A stretch of DNA of 64,000 nt from Paractinoplanes atraurantiacus (GTDB lineage Bacteria > Actinomycetota > Actinomycetes > Mycobacteriales > Micromonosporaceae). The position numbers were made by a program, and so were the translations under genes. The DNA lies in contig NZ_OBDY01000006.1 of assembly GCF_900215205.1 (NCBI RefSeq), positions 310,001-374,000 of the forward strand. Direction: 5' to 3'. This document shows, piece after piece, positions 51,576 to 60,470 of this stretch. The notes beneath the pieces were generated by a model. It saw nothing but the letters and a program-made list of their open reading frames with translations. It was not told the origin of the DNA and made no database searches. The stretch's first letter is position 1, and every line of letters begins with the position of its first letter.

Positions 51576-52642
51576 CGGGCCGCCGCGTTCAGCACCGGCC
51601 GAGCGTATCCCGCCGGCTTGTCGCCGATGGCCAGCCCGGGGCTGACGATCCACGACTGGTACTCCGGCGTGAACATCGAGTAGAGCGCCGGCGTCTCCGG
51701 GGCGCTGGCCTCGTCCAGGCGCTTGCGGGCGTCGTCCGGAAGCTCGAAGTCCAGCGCCGCCATGTTGCTCTTGAGCTGGGCCGCGCTCGAGGCGCCGACG
51801 ATGGCCGAGGCGATGCCGGGCTGGGTGACGGTCCAGTTGATCGCGACCTGGGCCATCGGGCGGCCGAGCTCGGTCGCCACGCCGTCCAGGGCGTCGATGA
51901 TCTTCTGATCGCGGGCGCTGATCTCGGTGCCGGCCAGGCGGCCCTCGGCCGGGGCGCCGGCCCGGTACTTGCCGCTGAGCAGGCCACCGGCCAGGGGGCT
52001 CCAGGCGGTGATGCCGATGCCCAGGGTCTGCGCCATCGGCGCGAACTCGGGCTCGATGCCGCGGTTGTTCAGGGCGTACGGCAGCTGGAGGTTGACCATC
52101 GGGGTCAGCGCGTGGGCCTCGGCGTACGTCTGGGCCCGCGCCGCGTACCAGGCCGGGGTGTCGGACAGCCCCGCGTAGCGGATCTTGCCGGCCCGGACCA
52201 GGTCGTCGAAGGTCTGCACGACCTCCTCGACCGGGGTGATCCGGTCCCACGTGTGCAGCAGGTAGAGGTCGAGGTAGTCGGTGCCGAGCCGCTTGAGCGA
52301 GGCGTCGAGCGCCCGCACGATGTGCTTGCGCCCGTTGCCGCTGGCGTTCGGGTCGGACGGGTCGATGGTGTTGGTGAACTTGCCGGTCAGCACGAGACGC
52401 TCCCGGTTGCCGGCCCGGGCGATGAGCCGGCCGAGGATGCGCTCGCTCTCACCGGCGGTGTAGAAGTCGGCGGTGTCGATGAGGTTGCCGCCGTTGTCGA
52501 CGTACTCCCGGAAGATCGGCTCCGCCTCCTCCTCGGTCTTGCCGTAGGCGGCGTGGAAGCCGTCGACGCCGAAGTTCATGGTTCCCAGGGCCAGGCGGCT
52601 GACACGCAGTCCGGAGCGGCCGAGCAGGTAGTAGTGGTTCAT
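51572..52642 (-). CDS. Aldo/keto reductase
   Basis: 356 residues, ATG 52642. NADPH-dependent reductase: LIDTADFYTAGESERILG (Asp, Tyr), VLTGKFTNT (Lys), YLDLYLLHTWDRITPVEE (His), SPLAGGLLSGKYR. All four catalytic residues are present. Co-transcribed with a TetR regulator. Similar to general stress or dehydrogenase-like AKRs; substrate unknown. A long open frame continues upstream but is antisense to the sigma and ABC genes. Confidence 0.92.
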   Translation of the reverse strand: MNHYYLLGRSGLRVSRLALGTMNFGVDGFHAAYGKTEEEAEPIFREYVDNGGNLIDTADFYTAGESERILGRLIARAGNRERLVLTGKFTNTIDPSDPNASGNGRKHIVRALDASLKRLGTDYLDLYLLHTWDRITPVEEVVQTFDDLVRAGKIRYAGLSDTPAWYAARAQTYAEAHALTPMVNLQLPYALNNRGIEPEFAPMAQTLGIGITAWSPLAGGLLSGKYRAGAPAEGRLAGTEISARDQKIIDALDGVATELGRPMAQVAINWTVTQPGIASAIVGASSAAQLKSNMAALDFELPDDARKRLDEASAPETPALYSMFTPEYQSWIVSPGLAIGDKPAGYARPVLNAAAR

Positions 52643-52715
52643 GGCGGCAACGGTGACGCCGCAAAAATGGACCCGCAAGTCCAGTCGATGTGTCACGGGG
52701 CACCGGGGGTGGGCC

Positions 52716-52772
52716 CCAGGGGCCACCAGTACGCCGACCAGGGTGCCGCACGGGTTCGCCGGGGGCCCCTGG
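52716..52772 (+). promoter_or_regulatory. Inverted repeat in the leader of the sigma-factor gene
   Basis: CCAGGGGCC (52716-52724) and GGCCCCTGG (52764-52772) pair perfectly over 9 bases with a 39-base spacer. It lies within the 177-base gap before the sigma gene. The left arm can also pair locally with GGCCCC just before it, so two alternative hairpins are possible. Possible attenuator or operator; nothing else in the gap is recognisable. Confidence 0.35.
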
Positions 52773-52819
52773 ACGGCGACGGTTGATACCGAGGCAATCA
52801 ATCGCATTGGGGGCTTGAC

Positions 52820-53389
52820 GTGGCACCGACGATCTTGGAAGCGGCTACACCGGCGCAGCGGCTCGGCGACGTGCACCGCGAATACGGTCAGGTCCTGCTC
52901 AATTACCTGAACGGCTTCACCGCCGCCAGCCGGCAGAGCGCGGAGGACCTGCTCCAGGAGACGATGATCCGGGTCTGGCGCCACCTGGACGACCTGCCCG
53001 CCGAGGCCGAGCACGCCCGGCGCTGGCTGTTCATCGTGGCCCGCAACGTCGGCATCGACGCCATCCGGCGCAGCCGGGTCCGCCCGGTCGGCGTCGAACT
53101 GGTCGACGCGTTCCCGTCGGCCGGCATGGACGACATCACCGAGACGGTGGTCGCGATGGAGTCGCTGCGCTCGGCCATCGGCTCGCTGAGCCTGATGCAC
53201 CAGCGCATCCTCACCGAGCTCTACTTCGAGGGCCGCTCCACCCGCGAGACCGCCCAGCGTCTGGGCGTGCCGGTCGGCACGGTCAAGTCGCGCGCCTTCT
53301 ACGCGCTGCAGTCGCTGCGCCGCTCGATGGCCGGCCCCGACCACGAGCGCCCGCGCGGCGGGCGCCCGTCCAGTCGCCCGAGGCGGTGA
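52820..53389 (+). CDS. ECF-type sigma factor (SigL-like), 189 aa
   Basis: GTG 52820. Region 2: YGQVLLNYLNGFT, SAEDLLQETMIRVWRHLDDL, HARRWLFIVARNVGIDAIRRSR. Region 4: LRSAIGSLSLMHQRILTELYFEGRSTRETAQRLGVPVGTVKSRAFYALQSLRR. The Arg-rich tail (RPRGGRPSSRPRR) is extra. The common arrangement of this group is a downstream anti-sigma with zf-HC2 domain; here an ABC ATPase begins one base after the stop instead, so its control is unclear. Confidence 0.9.
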   Translation: MAPTILEAATPAQRLGDVHREYGQVLLNYLNGFTAASRQSAEDLLQETMIRVWRHLDDLPAEAEHARRWLFIVARNVGIDAIRRSRVRPVGVELVDAFPSAGMDDITETVVAMESLRSAIGSLSLMHQRILTELYFEGRSTRETAQRLGVPVGTVKSRAFYALQSLRRSMAGPDHERPRGGRPSSRPRR

Positions 53390-54199
53390 GTGAGTACCGT
53401 TCAGCGCATGATCTTCGTCGAGCTGAAGGACGTGCGGTTTCGCCGGCAAGGTAAGGAGATCCTGCACGGGATCGACCTGACCGTCCGCGCCGGGCAGCAC
53501 TGGGCGCTGCTCGGCCCGAACGGCGCCGGCAAGAGCACGATCCTCGGCTTCTGCGGCGCGCAGACGCACCCGACCTCGGGCACGGTGGAGATCCTCGGCC
53601 ACCGGCTCGGCCGCGTCGACATGCAGACGCTGCGCCGCAGCATCGGGCACGTCGACCCGCGCCACCCGCTGCGCTCGCCGCTGACCGTGCGCGAGGTCGT
53701 GCTGACCGGTCTCACCGGCTCGGTCGAGTCGCCGAACCGGTGGCGGCCCACCTCTCTTGAGGAGGCGCGGGCTGACGGGCTCATCGCCGACCTCGGGCTG
53801 GCCGCCATCGCGCAGGAGCGCTGGCCCACCCTGTCGCAAGGGGAGCGCGGACGGGCCCTGATCGCCCGCGCGCTGGTCGTCCAGCCCCGGCTGCTGCTGC
53901 TCGACGAGCCGTCGACCGGGCTCGACGTGGCCGCCCGCGAGCAGCTCCTGGAGACCCTCGACGTCCTCTTCGCGGCGCAGCCGGACCTGGCCTCGGTCGT
54001 GGTCACCCACCACCTGGAGGAGCTGCCCACGACGACCAGCCACGCCCTCCTGCTGCGCGGCGGCAGCGTCGTCGCCGCCGGTGACGCCGTGACCACGATC
54101 ACGACGGAGAACGTGTCGGCTGCCTTCGGCCATCCGATCAGCGTGGCCCATGAGGACGGCCGGTGGGCGGCCCGGGCCCGTGTGAGGCAGCCGACATGA
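53390..54199 (+). CDS. ABC transporter ATP-binding protein
   Basis: 269 residues from GTG 53390 with GAGG just upstream; ATG 53408 is the alternative. FVELKDVRFRRQGKEILHGIDL, Walker A GPNGAGKST near residues 45-53, LSQGERGRALIARAL signature, LLLLDEPSTGLDVA Walker B, VVTHHLEEL switch. Resembles single ATPases of the YlmA/ModF-like type. No permease gene is adjacent, so the partner is elsewhere or the protein is soluble. Confidence 0.91.
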   Translation: MSTVQRMIFVELKDVRFRRQGKEILHGIDLTVRAGQHWALLGPNGAGKSTILGFCGAQTHPTSGTVEILGHRLGRVDMQTLRRSIGHVDPRHPLRSPLTVREVVLTGLTGSVESPNRWRPTSLEEARADGLIADLGLAAIAQERWPTLSQGERGRALIARALVVQPRLLLLDEPSTGLDVAAREQLLETLDVLFAAQPDLASVVVTHHLEELPTTTSHALLLRGGSVVAAGDAVTTITTENVSAAFGHPISVAHEDGRWAARARVRQPT

Positions 54200-54226
54200 A
54201 CGGCGCGCCTCGCGGGCCGTTGCTGG

Positions 54227-54955
54227 TTGGATGTGGAGCTGATCGACGCATGTAGCCGCCTGTTGAGCCACGGCGGGCGCACGCCGCGGGCCGTCCTGCT
54301 GCTGCACGGCTACACCCTCGGCCCCGATCAGTACGACGACCTCGCGCGCGACTACTTCGAGCGCGGCTACAACGTCTGGGTGCCGCGGGCGCCTCACGAG
54401 GTGACGGTCTCCTCCTTGACGGCGTACGCCTCGGAGGCCCTCGACACCGTGGCCGGCCTGGGCGACGAGGTGACAGTGGTCGGCATCTCGGGCGGCGCCG
54501 TGCTGGCCACCTGGCTCGCCCAGACACGCGGTGACGCCGTACGCCATCTGCTTCTGCTCTCGCCCTTCTTCGGCCCCGCGCAGGTGCCGGCCTGGGCGGT
54601 GCGACCTCTCACTTTCCTGTACGGGCGGGGGCTGCTGCCCGACCGCATCACCTCGCGCGGCTATTCGCTGGCCGCGGTCACCCGGTACCTGACGATCGTC
54701 CACCGGCTGCCCGACCCGCCGCGGTGGACCCGGCTGCGCTCGATCGCGGTCGCCATCAGCGAGACCGACGGCGTGGTCGACCCGGTGGCGGCCGTCACCG
54801 TGCCCCGGCGCATCGCCGAGGCCTGTGGAATCCGGCTGCTCACCTGGACGTTGCCGTCATCGCTGGGCGTCGGCCACGACACCCTGGCGCTGACCGGCTC
54901 GGAGGCGGCCGGCCTGCGCAAGCGCTACATCGAGCTCTCCGAGGGAAGGCCATGA
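54227..54955 (+). CDS. Alpha/beta hydrolase
   Basis: 242 residues; start TTG 54227 or GTG 54233. VLLLHGYTLGPDQYDDLARDYFE, then VVGISGGAVLATWLAQ (nucleophile Ser in GISGG), AISETDGVVDPVAAV (Asp) and LGVGHDTLAL (His), the complete catalytic triad of a serine esterase/lipase. Overlaps the next gene by 4 bases (ATGA). No signal peptide; cytosolic. Confidence 0.82.
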   Translation: MDVELIDACSRLLSHGGRTPRAVLLLHGYTLGPDQYDDLARDYFERGYNVWVPRAPHEVTVSSLTAYASEALDTVAGLGDEVTVVGISGGAVLATWLAQTRGDAVRHLLLLSPFFGPAQVPAWAVRPLTFLYGRGLLPDRITSRGYSLAAVTRYLTIVHRLPDPPRWTRLRSIAVAISETDGVVDPVAAVTVPRRIAEACGIRLLTWTLPSSLGVGHDTLALTGSEAAGLRKRYIELSEGRP

Positions 54956-55884
54956 GGGCGATCCGCTACTACAAATACGGAGGACCGGAGGTGCTGCGGT
55001 ACGAGGTGGCGCCGCGCCCGGTCCCCGGCCCCGGCCAGGTGCTGGTCGAGGTGGCCGGCACGTCGTTCAACCCGGCGGACGCGGCCATCCGGTCCGGTTC
55101 CATGCGTTATTCGTACGCGGTGCGGCTCCCGCACATACCCGGCTTCGACCTGTCCGGATGGGTGGCCGCGCTGGGTCCCGGCGTGACCGGATATCAGGTG
55201 GGCGACCCGGTCATCGCCTACCTGCCGCCGGAGGTGGACGGGGCGACCGCCCAGCTGGCGGTGGTGCCGGCCGAGGCGCTCGCCCCGGCCCCGTCGAGCA
55301 TCCCGCTGGCCGACGCCGCCGCCCTGCCGGTGGCCGGGCTGACCGCCTGGCAGGCCGTCCACGAGCACCTGCGCGTCGAGCCCGGCCAGCGCCTGCTGGT
55401 CAACGGCGCCGGCGGCGCGGTCGGCCGCCTGGCCGTGCAGTTCGCGAAGCTGGCCGGCGCCACGGTGATCGGCCGGGCCGGCCCCGGCAGCGTCGGTGCG
55501 GCGCTGACCGCGGGCGCCGACGTGGTGATGGGCCGCGACCCCGGTGCGGTCGCCGCCCCGATGGTCGACGCGGCCCTGAACGCGGTCGTGGCCGGCGGCG
55601 ACGAGCTGAGCGAACTGGTCGCCCAGATCCGTCCCGGCGGCCGCCTGGTGTCGATCACGGGTGCGGCCCCGGCCGACCGCCGGCGGCGCGTCACCACCTC
55701 GGTGATGGCGGTACGCCGGGACGCCGGGCAACTCGCCGAGATAGCCCGCCTGGTCGACAGCGCCGGCGTGACCCCCGGCATAGCGGAACGTCTGCCGTTG
55801 ACCGAGACGCCGCTGGTGCACCGCCGCTACGCCGCCGGCGAACTGCGCGGCAAGGTGGTCCTGAGCCCGCCGATCGCGGCGTGA
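54952..55884 (+). CDS. NADP-dependent quinone oxidoreductase (MDR family)
   Basis: 310 residues. Medium-chain reductase without structural zinc: MRAIRYYKYGGPEVLRYEVA, FNPADAAIRSG, PGFDLSGWVAALGPGV, then LLVNGAGGAVGRLAVQFAK (NADPH), and PGGRLVSITGAAP. All expected blocks are present. Translation coupled to the hydrolase upstream (ATGA). Confidence 0.91.
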   Translation: MRAIRYYKYGGPEVLRYEVAPRPVPGPGQVLVEVAGTSFNPADAAIRSGSMRYSYAVRLPHIPGFDLSGWVAALGPGVTGYQVGDPVIAYLPPEVDGATAQLAVVPAEALAPAPSSIPLADAAALPVAGLTAWQAVHEHLRVEPGQRLLVNGAGGAVGRLAVQFAKLAGATVIGRAGPGSVGAALTAGADVVMGRDPGAVAAPMVDAALNAVVAGGDELSELVAQIRPGGRLVSITGAAPADRRRRVTTSVMAVRRDAGQLAEIARLVDSAGVTPGIAERLPLTETPLVHRRYAAGELRGKVVLSPPIAA

Positions 55885-55891
55885 CAATCGC

Positions 55892-56728
55892 ATGGTGACT
55901 GAGCGGATAGCGGTCTTCGGCCGGGCCAACGCCGACCTGACCGTGCGGGTGCCCCACCGGGCGTCGCAGGGCCGCACCGCCTTCGGCTCCCCGCTGGTGG
56001 TGACACCGGGCGGCAAGGCGTTCAACCAGGCGTGCGCGGTGGCCCGCCTCGGCGGCCGGGCAACGCTGGTGGCTAACGCGGGCGACGACGAGTGGGGCCG
56101 CATGCTGGCCCGCACGCTGACGGAGTTCGGTGTGGACAGTAAGGACTTCCGGTTGCGGCCCGGTGTGCCGACCGGCGCCGCCATCATCGAGGTGACCCCG
56201 GACGGCGAGTCGTACGTGACGTTCGCCCGATCCCCGTCGACCGATCCCACGCCGTCCGACGCCGCCCGGGTGCGCGCCGACGTCGTGGTGGCCCAGCTCG
56301 ACGTGGCCGCGGAGGCGGTACAGGCGATACCCCGCCCGCGGCTGCTGATCGGCAACCTCATCCCGTCCGAGGGCGTGGACCTGGCCGCCCTGGACCTGTA
56401 CGTGGTGAACGAGCACGAGGCGGCGGCCGTCCTGGGCACGCCCCACGCCGACGCGGCCGCGGCCGTCGACGGCCTGCTCGACCTCGGCATCCCGGCTGTC
56501 GTCGTCACGGCGGGATCGCGCGGAGCGTCGTACGGCCAAAGAAGCGGAACCGGCGCAGTGCCCGCACCCCAGGTGAAGTCCGTCGACTCGAGCGGCGCCG
56601 GCGACGCTTTCCTGGCCGCCCTGGCCCTCGACCTGAGCCGAGGCCGCCCCTTGCCGGACGCGGTCGCCGCCGCGGTCCTCGTGGGCTCACGCGCCGTCCA
56701 ACAGCGCGGCTCGTTGCTGCGGAACTGA
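55892..56728 (+). CDS. PfkB-family sugar kinase (ribokinase-like)
   Basis: 278 residues, ATG 55892. VFGRANADLTVRVPH, PGGKAFNQACAVARLGG (PfkB signature 1), NEHEAAAVLG, and VDSSGAGDAFLAALAL with the catalytic Asp of GAGD (signature 2). Slightly shorter than ribokinase (about 300). Phosphorylates ribose or a nucleoside; substrate not certain. Starts eight bases after the reductase stop. Confidence 0.89.
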   Translation: MVTERIAVFGRANADLTVRVPHRASQGRTAFGSPLVVTPGGKAFNQACAVARLGGRATLVANAGDDEWGRMLARTLTEFGVDSKDFRLRPGVPTGAAIIEVTPDGESYVTFARSPSTDPTPSDAARVRADVVVAQLDVAAEAVQAIPRPRLLIGNLIPSEGVDLAALDLYVVNEHEAAAVLGTPHADAAAAVDGLLDLGIPAVVVTAGSRGASYGQRSGTGAVPAPQVKSVDSSGAGDAFLAALALDLSRGRPLPDAVAAAVLVGSRAVQQRGSLLRN

Positions 56729-56738
56729 CCGGCCTAGC

Positions 56739-57326
56739 ATGGCCTCGATGACCAATTTCGAGAACCGGCCCGGCGACGACCGCACCGACCAGGAGCGGGT
56801 GGAGGACGCGCTGCATCTGCTGTCCGGCATTCCGTACGCTCTCGACGTCGCGAGCAAGGGACTCAGCCGTGGCAGTGGTGTCTACGCCTGGTGGGCTCCG
56901 CCCGCGGTGCTTGCCGAACTGCCCGGGCCGCCGAACGAGCACGTCCCGTCGTTGCGACTGCTGTACCTCGGCCGGGCGACCAACCTGCGAGGCCGGATCC
57001 TGCGCAACCATCTGCGGCGTTCCGGCAGCTCCACGCTGCGCCGGACGCTGGCCGGGCTTCTCGTGACCGAGGGCTACCGGACGACCTGGACCGATCGTGT
57101 GGTCCTGCTGCCTCAGGACGAGAAACGGCTCACCGCGTGGATGCACGCGAACCTGCGCCTGACCTGGGCCGAGGACGCGGAGCCGGCGACCATCGAGGCC
57201 GAGCTCGTCCGGCGCCTGCATCCGCCGCTGAATGTCCACGGCGTCAACCCCGAGCATGTCCAGGCGGCCGTGGTCGCGGCCAAGAACGCCTACAACGCCT
57301 CCGCTCAGCCGGCCGGCACGGACTGA
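56739..57326 (+). CDS. GIY-YIG domain protein
   Basis: 195 residues, ATG 56739. Central domain with GVYAWW (GIY motif) near residue 47, LLYLGRATNLRGRI (YIG motif and following Arg) near 74, and PPLNVHGV with Asn near 166, as in small GIY-YIG nucleases of actinomycetes. Single-domain; possible role in DNA repair or phage restriction is only family-level inference. Confidence 0.83.
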   Translation: MASMTNFENRPGDDRTDQERVEDALHLLSGIPYALDVASKGLSRGSGVYAWWAPPAVLAELPGPPNEHVPSLRLLYLGRATNLRGRILRNHLRRSGSSTLRRTLAGLLVTEGYRTTWTDRVVLLPQDEKRLTAWMHANLRLTWAEDAEPATIEAELVRRLHPPLNVHGVNPEHVQAAVVAAKNAYNASAQPAGTD

Positions 57327-57374
57327 GGCTTCGCGGCCGAGGTGCTCCGATCATGGTGGGATAGGTTTGGCGGC

Positions 57375-57818
57375 ATGGCGGATGACAAGCTGCGGTCGGT
57401 GAGCCTGCGGCGTACGGGCCTCGGGCAGTACGAAGTGCGCAACGCTCGCGGTGGGACCATCACGATCGGGGCCGGGGACAGCGGCGGGGCCGAGTTCACG
57501 CCGGTCGAGCTGCTGCTGGCCGCGCTCGGTGGCTGCACGGGGGCCGACGTCGACTACATCACCAGCAAGCGGGCCGAGCCGGACAGCTTCGTCGTCCAGG
57601 TCACCGGCGAGAAGATCAAGGACGAGGCCGGCGGCAACCGGCTGGCCAGCCTGGTCATCGAGCTGAGCGTCGCGTTCCCGGAGGGCGCCGCGGGCGACGC
57701 GGCCCGCGAAATGCTGCCGCGCGCGGCCCGCATGTCACACGACCGCCTGTGCACCGTGTCGCGCACGGTCGAGCTCGGCACCCCGGTCGACACCCGCGTC
57801 ACGCCGCCGGCGGAATGA
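57375..57818 (+). CDS. OsmC/Ohr family peroxiredoxin-like protein
   Basis: 147 residues, ATG 57375. Thiol-dependent hydroperoxide reductase fold: GGAEFTPVELLLAALGGCTGAD with the first Cys near 60, and DRLCTVSRTVELGTPV with the second Cys near 130. Both catalytic cysteines are present. Likely protects against organic peroxides. Confidence 0.92.
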   Translation: MADDKLRSVSLRRTGLGQYEVRNARGGTITIGAGDSGGAEFTPVELLLAALGGCTGADVDYITSKRAEPDSFVVQVTGEKIKDEAGGNRLASLVIELSVAFPEGAAGDAAREMLPRAARMSHDRLCTVSRTVELGTPVDTRVTPPAE

Positions 57819-57837
57819 ACGCCGACGAGCGCCCGGG

Positions 57838-58173
57838 GTGCCGCCGGCGGTGATTCGCGACCAGAAGCCGATGAAGTTCATTGCCGAGAAGATCGATCCG
57901 GGTTCCTCCCTGGCCGAATATCTCGCCGCCATCAACTCGCGGGTGTTCTTCTGGGCCAGCCCGGAGCGGCTGGACCGGCTGCGCCAGGCCAAGGAGTACC
58001 GCACCGAGGAGCAGGTGGTCCTGCACGTCGACACGCGCGCCCTCGTCGAGCGGCACGGTTCCCGGATCGAGCTCCGACATCCTCGAGCTGACCGTCGAGA
58101 TCGAAGGGGCCCCGGCCTGACCCTGCGGCGCCTCGATGTCGTTCCTGTACAAGACCTCCGCGTCGGTGGGTAG
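57838..58173 (+). pseudogene. DUF7002-like remnant
   Basis: No convincing start. Frame 57838 carries VIRDQKPMKFIAEKI, AEYLAAINSRVFFWASPERLDRL and YRTEEQVVLHVDTRALVERH, the middle of the DUF7002 family (normally about 200 residues). Both the N-terminal 80 residues and the part after RIELRH are missing. A C-terminal-like piece, DILELTVEIEGAPA, follows in another frame from about 58076, ending at a stop at 58120. Broken at both ends and shifted. Confidence 0.55.
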
Positions 58174-58214
58174 CTAGCCTCAGCCTGTGTCCGTTCTGGA
58201 TTCGGAGGAGAACT

Positions 58215-58844
58215 GTGCTGCTCAGCGTCAACGTCTTCGTCAGCCTCGACGGCGTCATGCAAGGACCGGGTAATCCGGACGAGGACCGCTCGGGCGGTTT
58301 CGACCGCGGCGGGTGGCTCGTCCCCTACGCGTCCGCGCGCACCAACGAGATCGTCGCGAGCTGGTTCCGCGAGGCGGGGGCCTTTCTTTTCGGCCGTACG
58401 AGCTATGGGCTGCTCGGTGGCTACTGGCCTCACGTCACCGCGCCGGACGACCCGATCGCGGCCAAGCTGAACACGCTGCCGAAGTATGTCGTCAGCCGGA
58501 CGCTGACGGACGACGAGGCCGGCTGGAACCCGACGACGGTCCTGCGGGGTGACTTCCTCGAGGAGGTACGCCGGCTCAAGGAGCTGCCCGGCGGGGAGCT
58601 TCAGGTTCACGGCAGCTGGAAGCTCGTGCAGGCGCTGCGCGAGGCCGGGCTCGTCGACCTCTACCGCCTGCTCCAGTACCCGGTCGTCGTCGGAACCGGT
58701 AAGCGGCTGTTCCCGGAAGGGTCGGCGCCCCTCGCCCTGAACGCCGACGTCGTGTCGATGACGTTGGCGCCCGCGGCTGCCGATGGACTCTCCACGGGCG
58801 CGTACATCGTGGACGGAGGACGCTCGACGCCGGTGTCCGGCTGA
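58215..58844 (+). CDS. Dihydrofolate-reductase-family (RibD C-terminal) protein
   Basis: 209 residues from GTG 58215 after a strong GGAGGAG box (58204-58210). LLSVNVFVSLDGVMQGPGNPDED, FLFGRTSYGLLGGYWP, KYVVSRTLTDDEAGW, ELQVHGSWKLVQALREAGLVDLYRLLQYPVVVGTGKRLF: the usual sequence of this actinomycete family of unknown substrate. Not a housekeeping dihydrofolate reductase. Confidence 0.9.
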   Translation: MLLSVNVFVSLDGVMQGPGNPDEDRSGGFDRGGWLVPYASARTNEIVASWFREAGAFLFGRTSYGLLGGYWPHVTAPDDPIAAKLNTLPKYVVSRTLTDDEAGWNPTTVLRGDFLEEVRRLKELPGGELQVHGSWKLVQALREAGLVDLYRLLQYPVVVGTGKRLFPEGSAPLALNADVVSMTLAPAAADGLSTGAYIVDGGRSTPVSG

Positions 58845-58851
58845 CCGCAGA

Positions 58852-59841
58852 ATGATCGGTATGACTGCGCGGATCGGCAAGTCCTGGCTCTGGATCCTGC
58901 TGCTGGCGGACACCGTACTCGTGATCGGGCTCGGCGTGGCCACCGGCGCCGGGCGGGGGCTCGGCTCCCCGGCGGTGGCGGCCGCGGTGGCCGGGTTCGT
59001 GGTGCTGGCCACGGTGGTGACCGGCGTGGAGATCCGCCGCCGGCGGCGTCAGCAGCTGGCGGCCTACCGGGAGCTCCACGCCCGCCGTGGAGAAGGTCCC
59101 GGCCAGCGCCCATGGGGTCTTCCCGGCAAGCTCGGCCCGGCCGAACTCGGACTTCTCGCCGACCGTGACCGTGGCGCCCTGCTCGGCGTCATCGCCTGGC
59201 TGCGGGCGGCCGGCGCGCTCGTCAGCCACCCGCGGCATCCGCAGCAGCAGGTCGCCGCCGGCGCCGCGCCGAACGACCGGCTGGCCGCGGTGCTGGTTCG
59301 CGTCGCGGCCGGGCCGGACAACCTGTACCTGCCCGGCCTGTCGCCGCTGCGCCATCACGGACCGGAGCGGCCCGCCGCGATCGACAAGGAGCTGGCCGCC
59401 CTGCGCGAACGCCTGAAGGCCCAGGGCCTGCTGCGCGACATCGACGTCAGCGACGAGTTCACCCCGCGCCCGTGGCACACCCCGTGGCCGGTCGCGGTCG
59501 TCGCCCTGGGCCTGGTGGCGGCTCCGCTCGTCCTGCTCGCCGACGGGGGATTGACCGCGGCCGCGGTCCTGCTGACCGTGGCCGGGATGCTCACCTGGAC
59601 GGGCCGCCCGATCACCCTCCCCGAGCACAGGGGCGCCGTCTCCCCGGACGGCGAATGGGTCCTGGTCGAGGCCCGCCGCCGGCACGACCGCTCGTCGAAC
59701 GACCCGCGCGCGATCGGGGTGACCGTCGCCTTGTTCGGCGACGACGCCCTCGAGGATACCGACCCGGAGCTGCACGAGATTGTACGGAACCGAAACTTCT
59801 ATCAGTTCTCCGCCGACTCCCTGACCGACAACGGCGTGTAG
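58852..59841 (+). CDS. Membrane protein, TIGR04222-like
   Basis: 329 residues from ATG 58852 (or 58861). Two N-terminal helices (WLWILLLADTVLVIGLGVAT; AVAAAVAGFVVLATVVTGV), a cytoplasmic segment with LGPAELGLLADRDRGALLGVIAWLRAAGAL resembling the TIGR04222 module, and two more helices near 220-260 (VAVVALGLVAAPLVLLADG; AAAVLLTVAGML). The C-terminus is acidic. It overlaps the convergent gene at 59802 by 40 bases. Role unknown. Confidence 0.72.
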   Translation: MIGMTARIGKSWLWILLLADTVLVIGLGVATGAGRGLGSPAVAAAVAGFVVLATVVTGVEIRRRRRQQLAAYRELHARRGEGPGQRPWGLPGKLGPAELGLLADRDRGALLGVIAWLRAAGALVSHPRHPQQQVAAGAAPNDRLAAVLVRVAAGPDNLYLPGLSPLRHHGPERPAAIDKELAALRERLKAQGLLRDIDVSDEFTPRPWHTPWPVAVVALGLVAAPLVLLADGGLTAAAVLLTVAGMLTWTGRPITLPEHRGAVSPDGEWVLVEARRRHDRSSNDPRAIGVTVALFGDDALEDTDPELHEIVRNRNFYQFSADSLTDNGV

Positions 59842-60470
59842 ACGGACCACCGGCGGGCTAGTGCCGTCGCGCCAAGGAAGGCCAGGAGAACGAGCGCGGC
59901 CTCGGCCGAGATCACGGCCGGGGTGAGACGGAAGTCCAGCGCCCAGCCGACGGCGACGGCCGCCGCGATTCCGGCCCCGAATGCCGGTGGCAACAGCACC
60001 GTCATCCGTGCCGCGGTGTGCCGGATGCGGGGCACGTCGCGCAGGGCTACCCGCACGGCGACCACAGCGCCGGCGACCACGATCGCCACTATGCCGCCGT
60101 AGAAGGCGCCGGCGGCCAGCCACACCGGCACGTGCACTCCTCGCGGTAGGTCGAACGCGGCCACGAATGCCTGGTGCAGCCCGAGCACAACCACGTAGCC
60201 CACCACGAGCGCGATCACAGCCCCGGCAGTGGCGACGCCGAACAGGGCGCCGTAGCGCGGGGTGGTGCGCTCCACACCCGCCTCCTCGGCCAGGTTGCGG
60301 GCGAAGCCGGCCGGGTCGGTTCCGAGAAGCTCGGCCGGTGTCAGCCCGTCGGCGTCCGCCGCTTCGAGGTCGGCCCGCAGGTCGGCGCCGAGGGTGGCCC
60401 GATCGCGCTGGTGAACGCCGAGAGCGCGCCACTCCCGGTCGGCGGTGGCGAGGACGCTGTCGATGGTCAT
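59802..60470 (-). CDS. Membrane protein partner of the PadR regulator
   Basis: 222 residues, ATG 60470 overlapping the PadR stop (ATGA). Residues 1-70 are a helical cytoplasmic domain (VLATADREWRALGVHQRDRA, GLTPAELLGTDPAGFARNLAEEAG), typical of partner proteins in PadR operons (DUF1700/DUF1048-like). Then four helices (LFGVATAGAVIALVVGYVVVL; GGIVAIVVAGAVVAV; MTVLLPPAFGAGIAAAVAVGW; AEAALVLLAFLGATAL). Probable stress or drug-responsive membrane protein. Confidence 0.8.
   Translation of the reverse strand: MTIDSVLATADREWRALGVHQRDRATLGADLRADLEAADADGLTPAELLGTDPAGFARNLAEEAGVERTTPRYGALFGVATAGAVIALVVGYVVVLGLHQAFVAAFDLPRGVHVPVWLAAGAFYGGIVAIVVAGAVVAVRVALRDVPRIRHTAARMTVLLPPAFGAGIAAAVAVGWALDFRLTPAVISAEAALVLLAFLGATALARRWSVYTPLSVRESAEN

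Noticed and set aside
52643..54703. Long minus-strand extension upstream of the aldo/keto reductase (over 1000 codons in total)
   Set aside because: It is antisense to the sigma factor, ABC ATPase and hydrolase genes, all of which have clear motifs; only 51572-52642 is coding.
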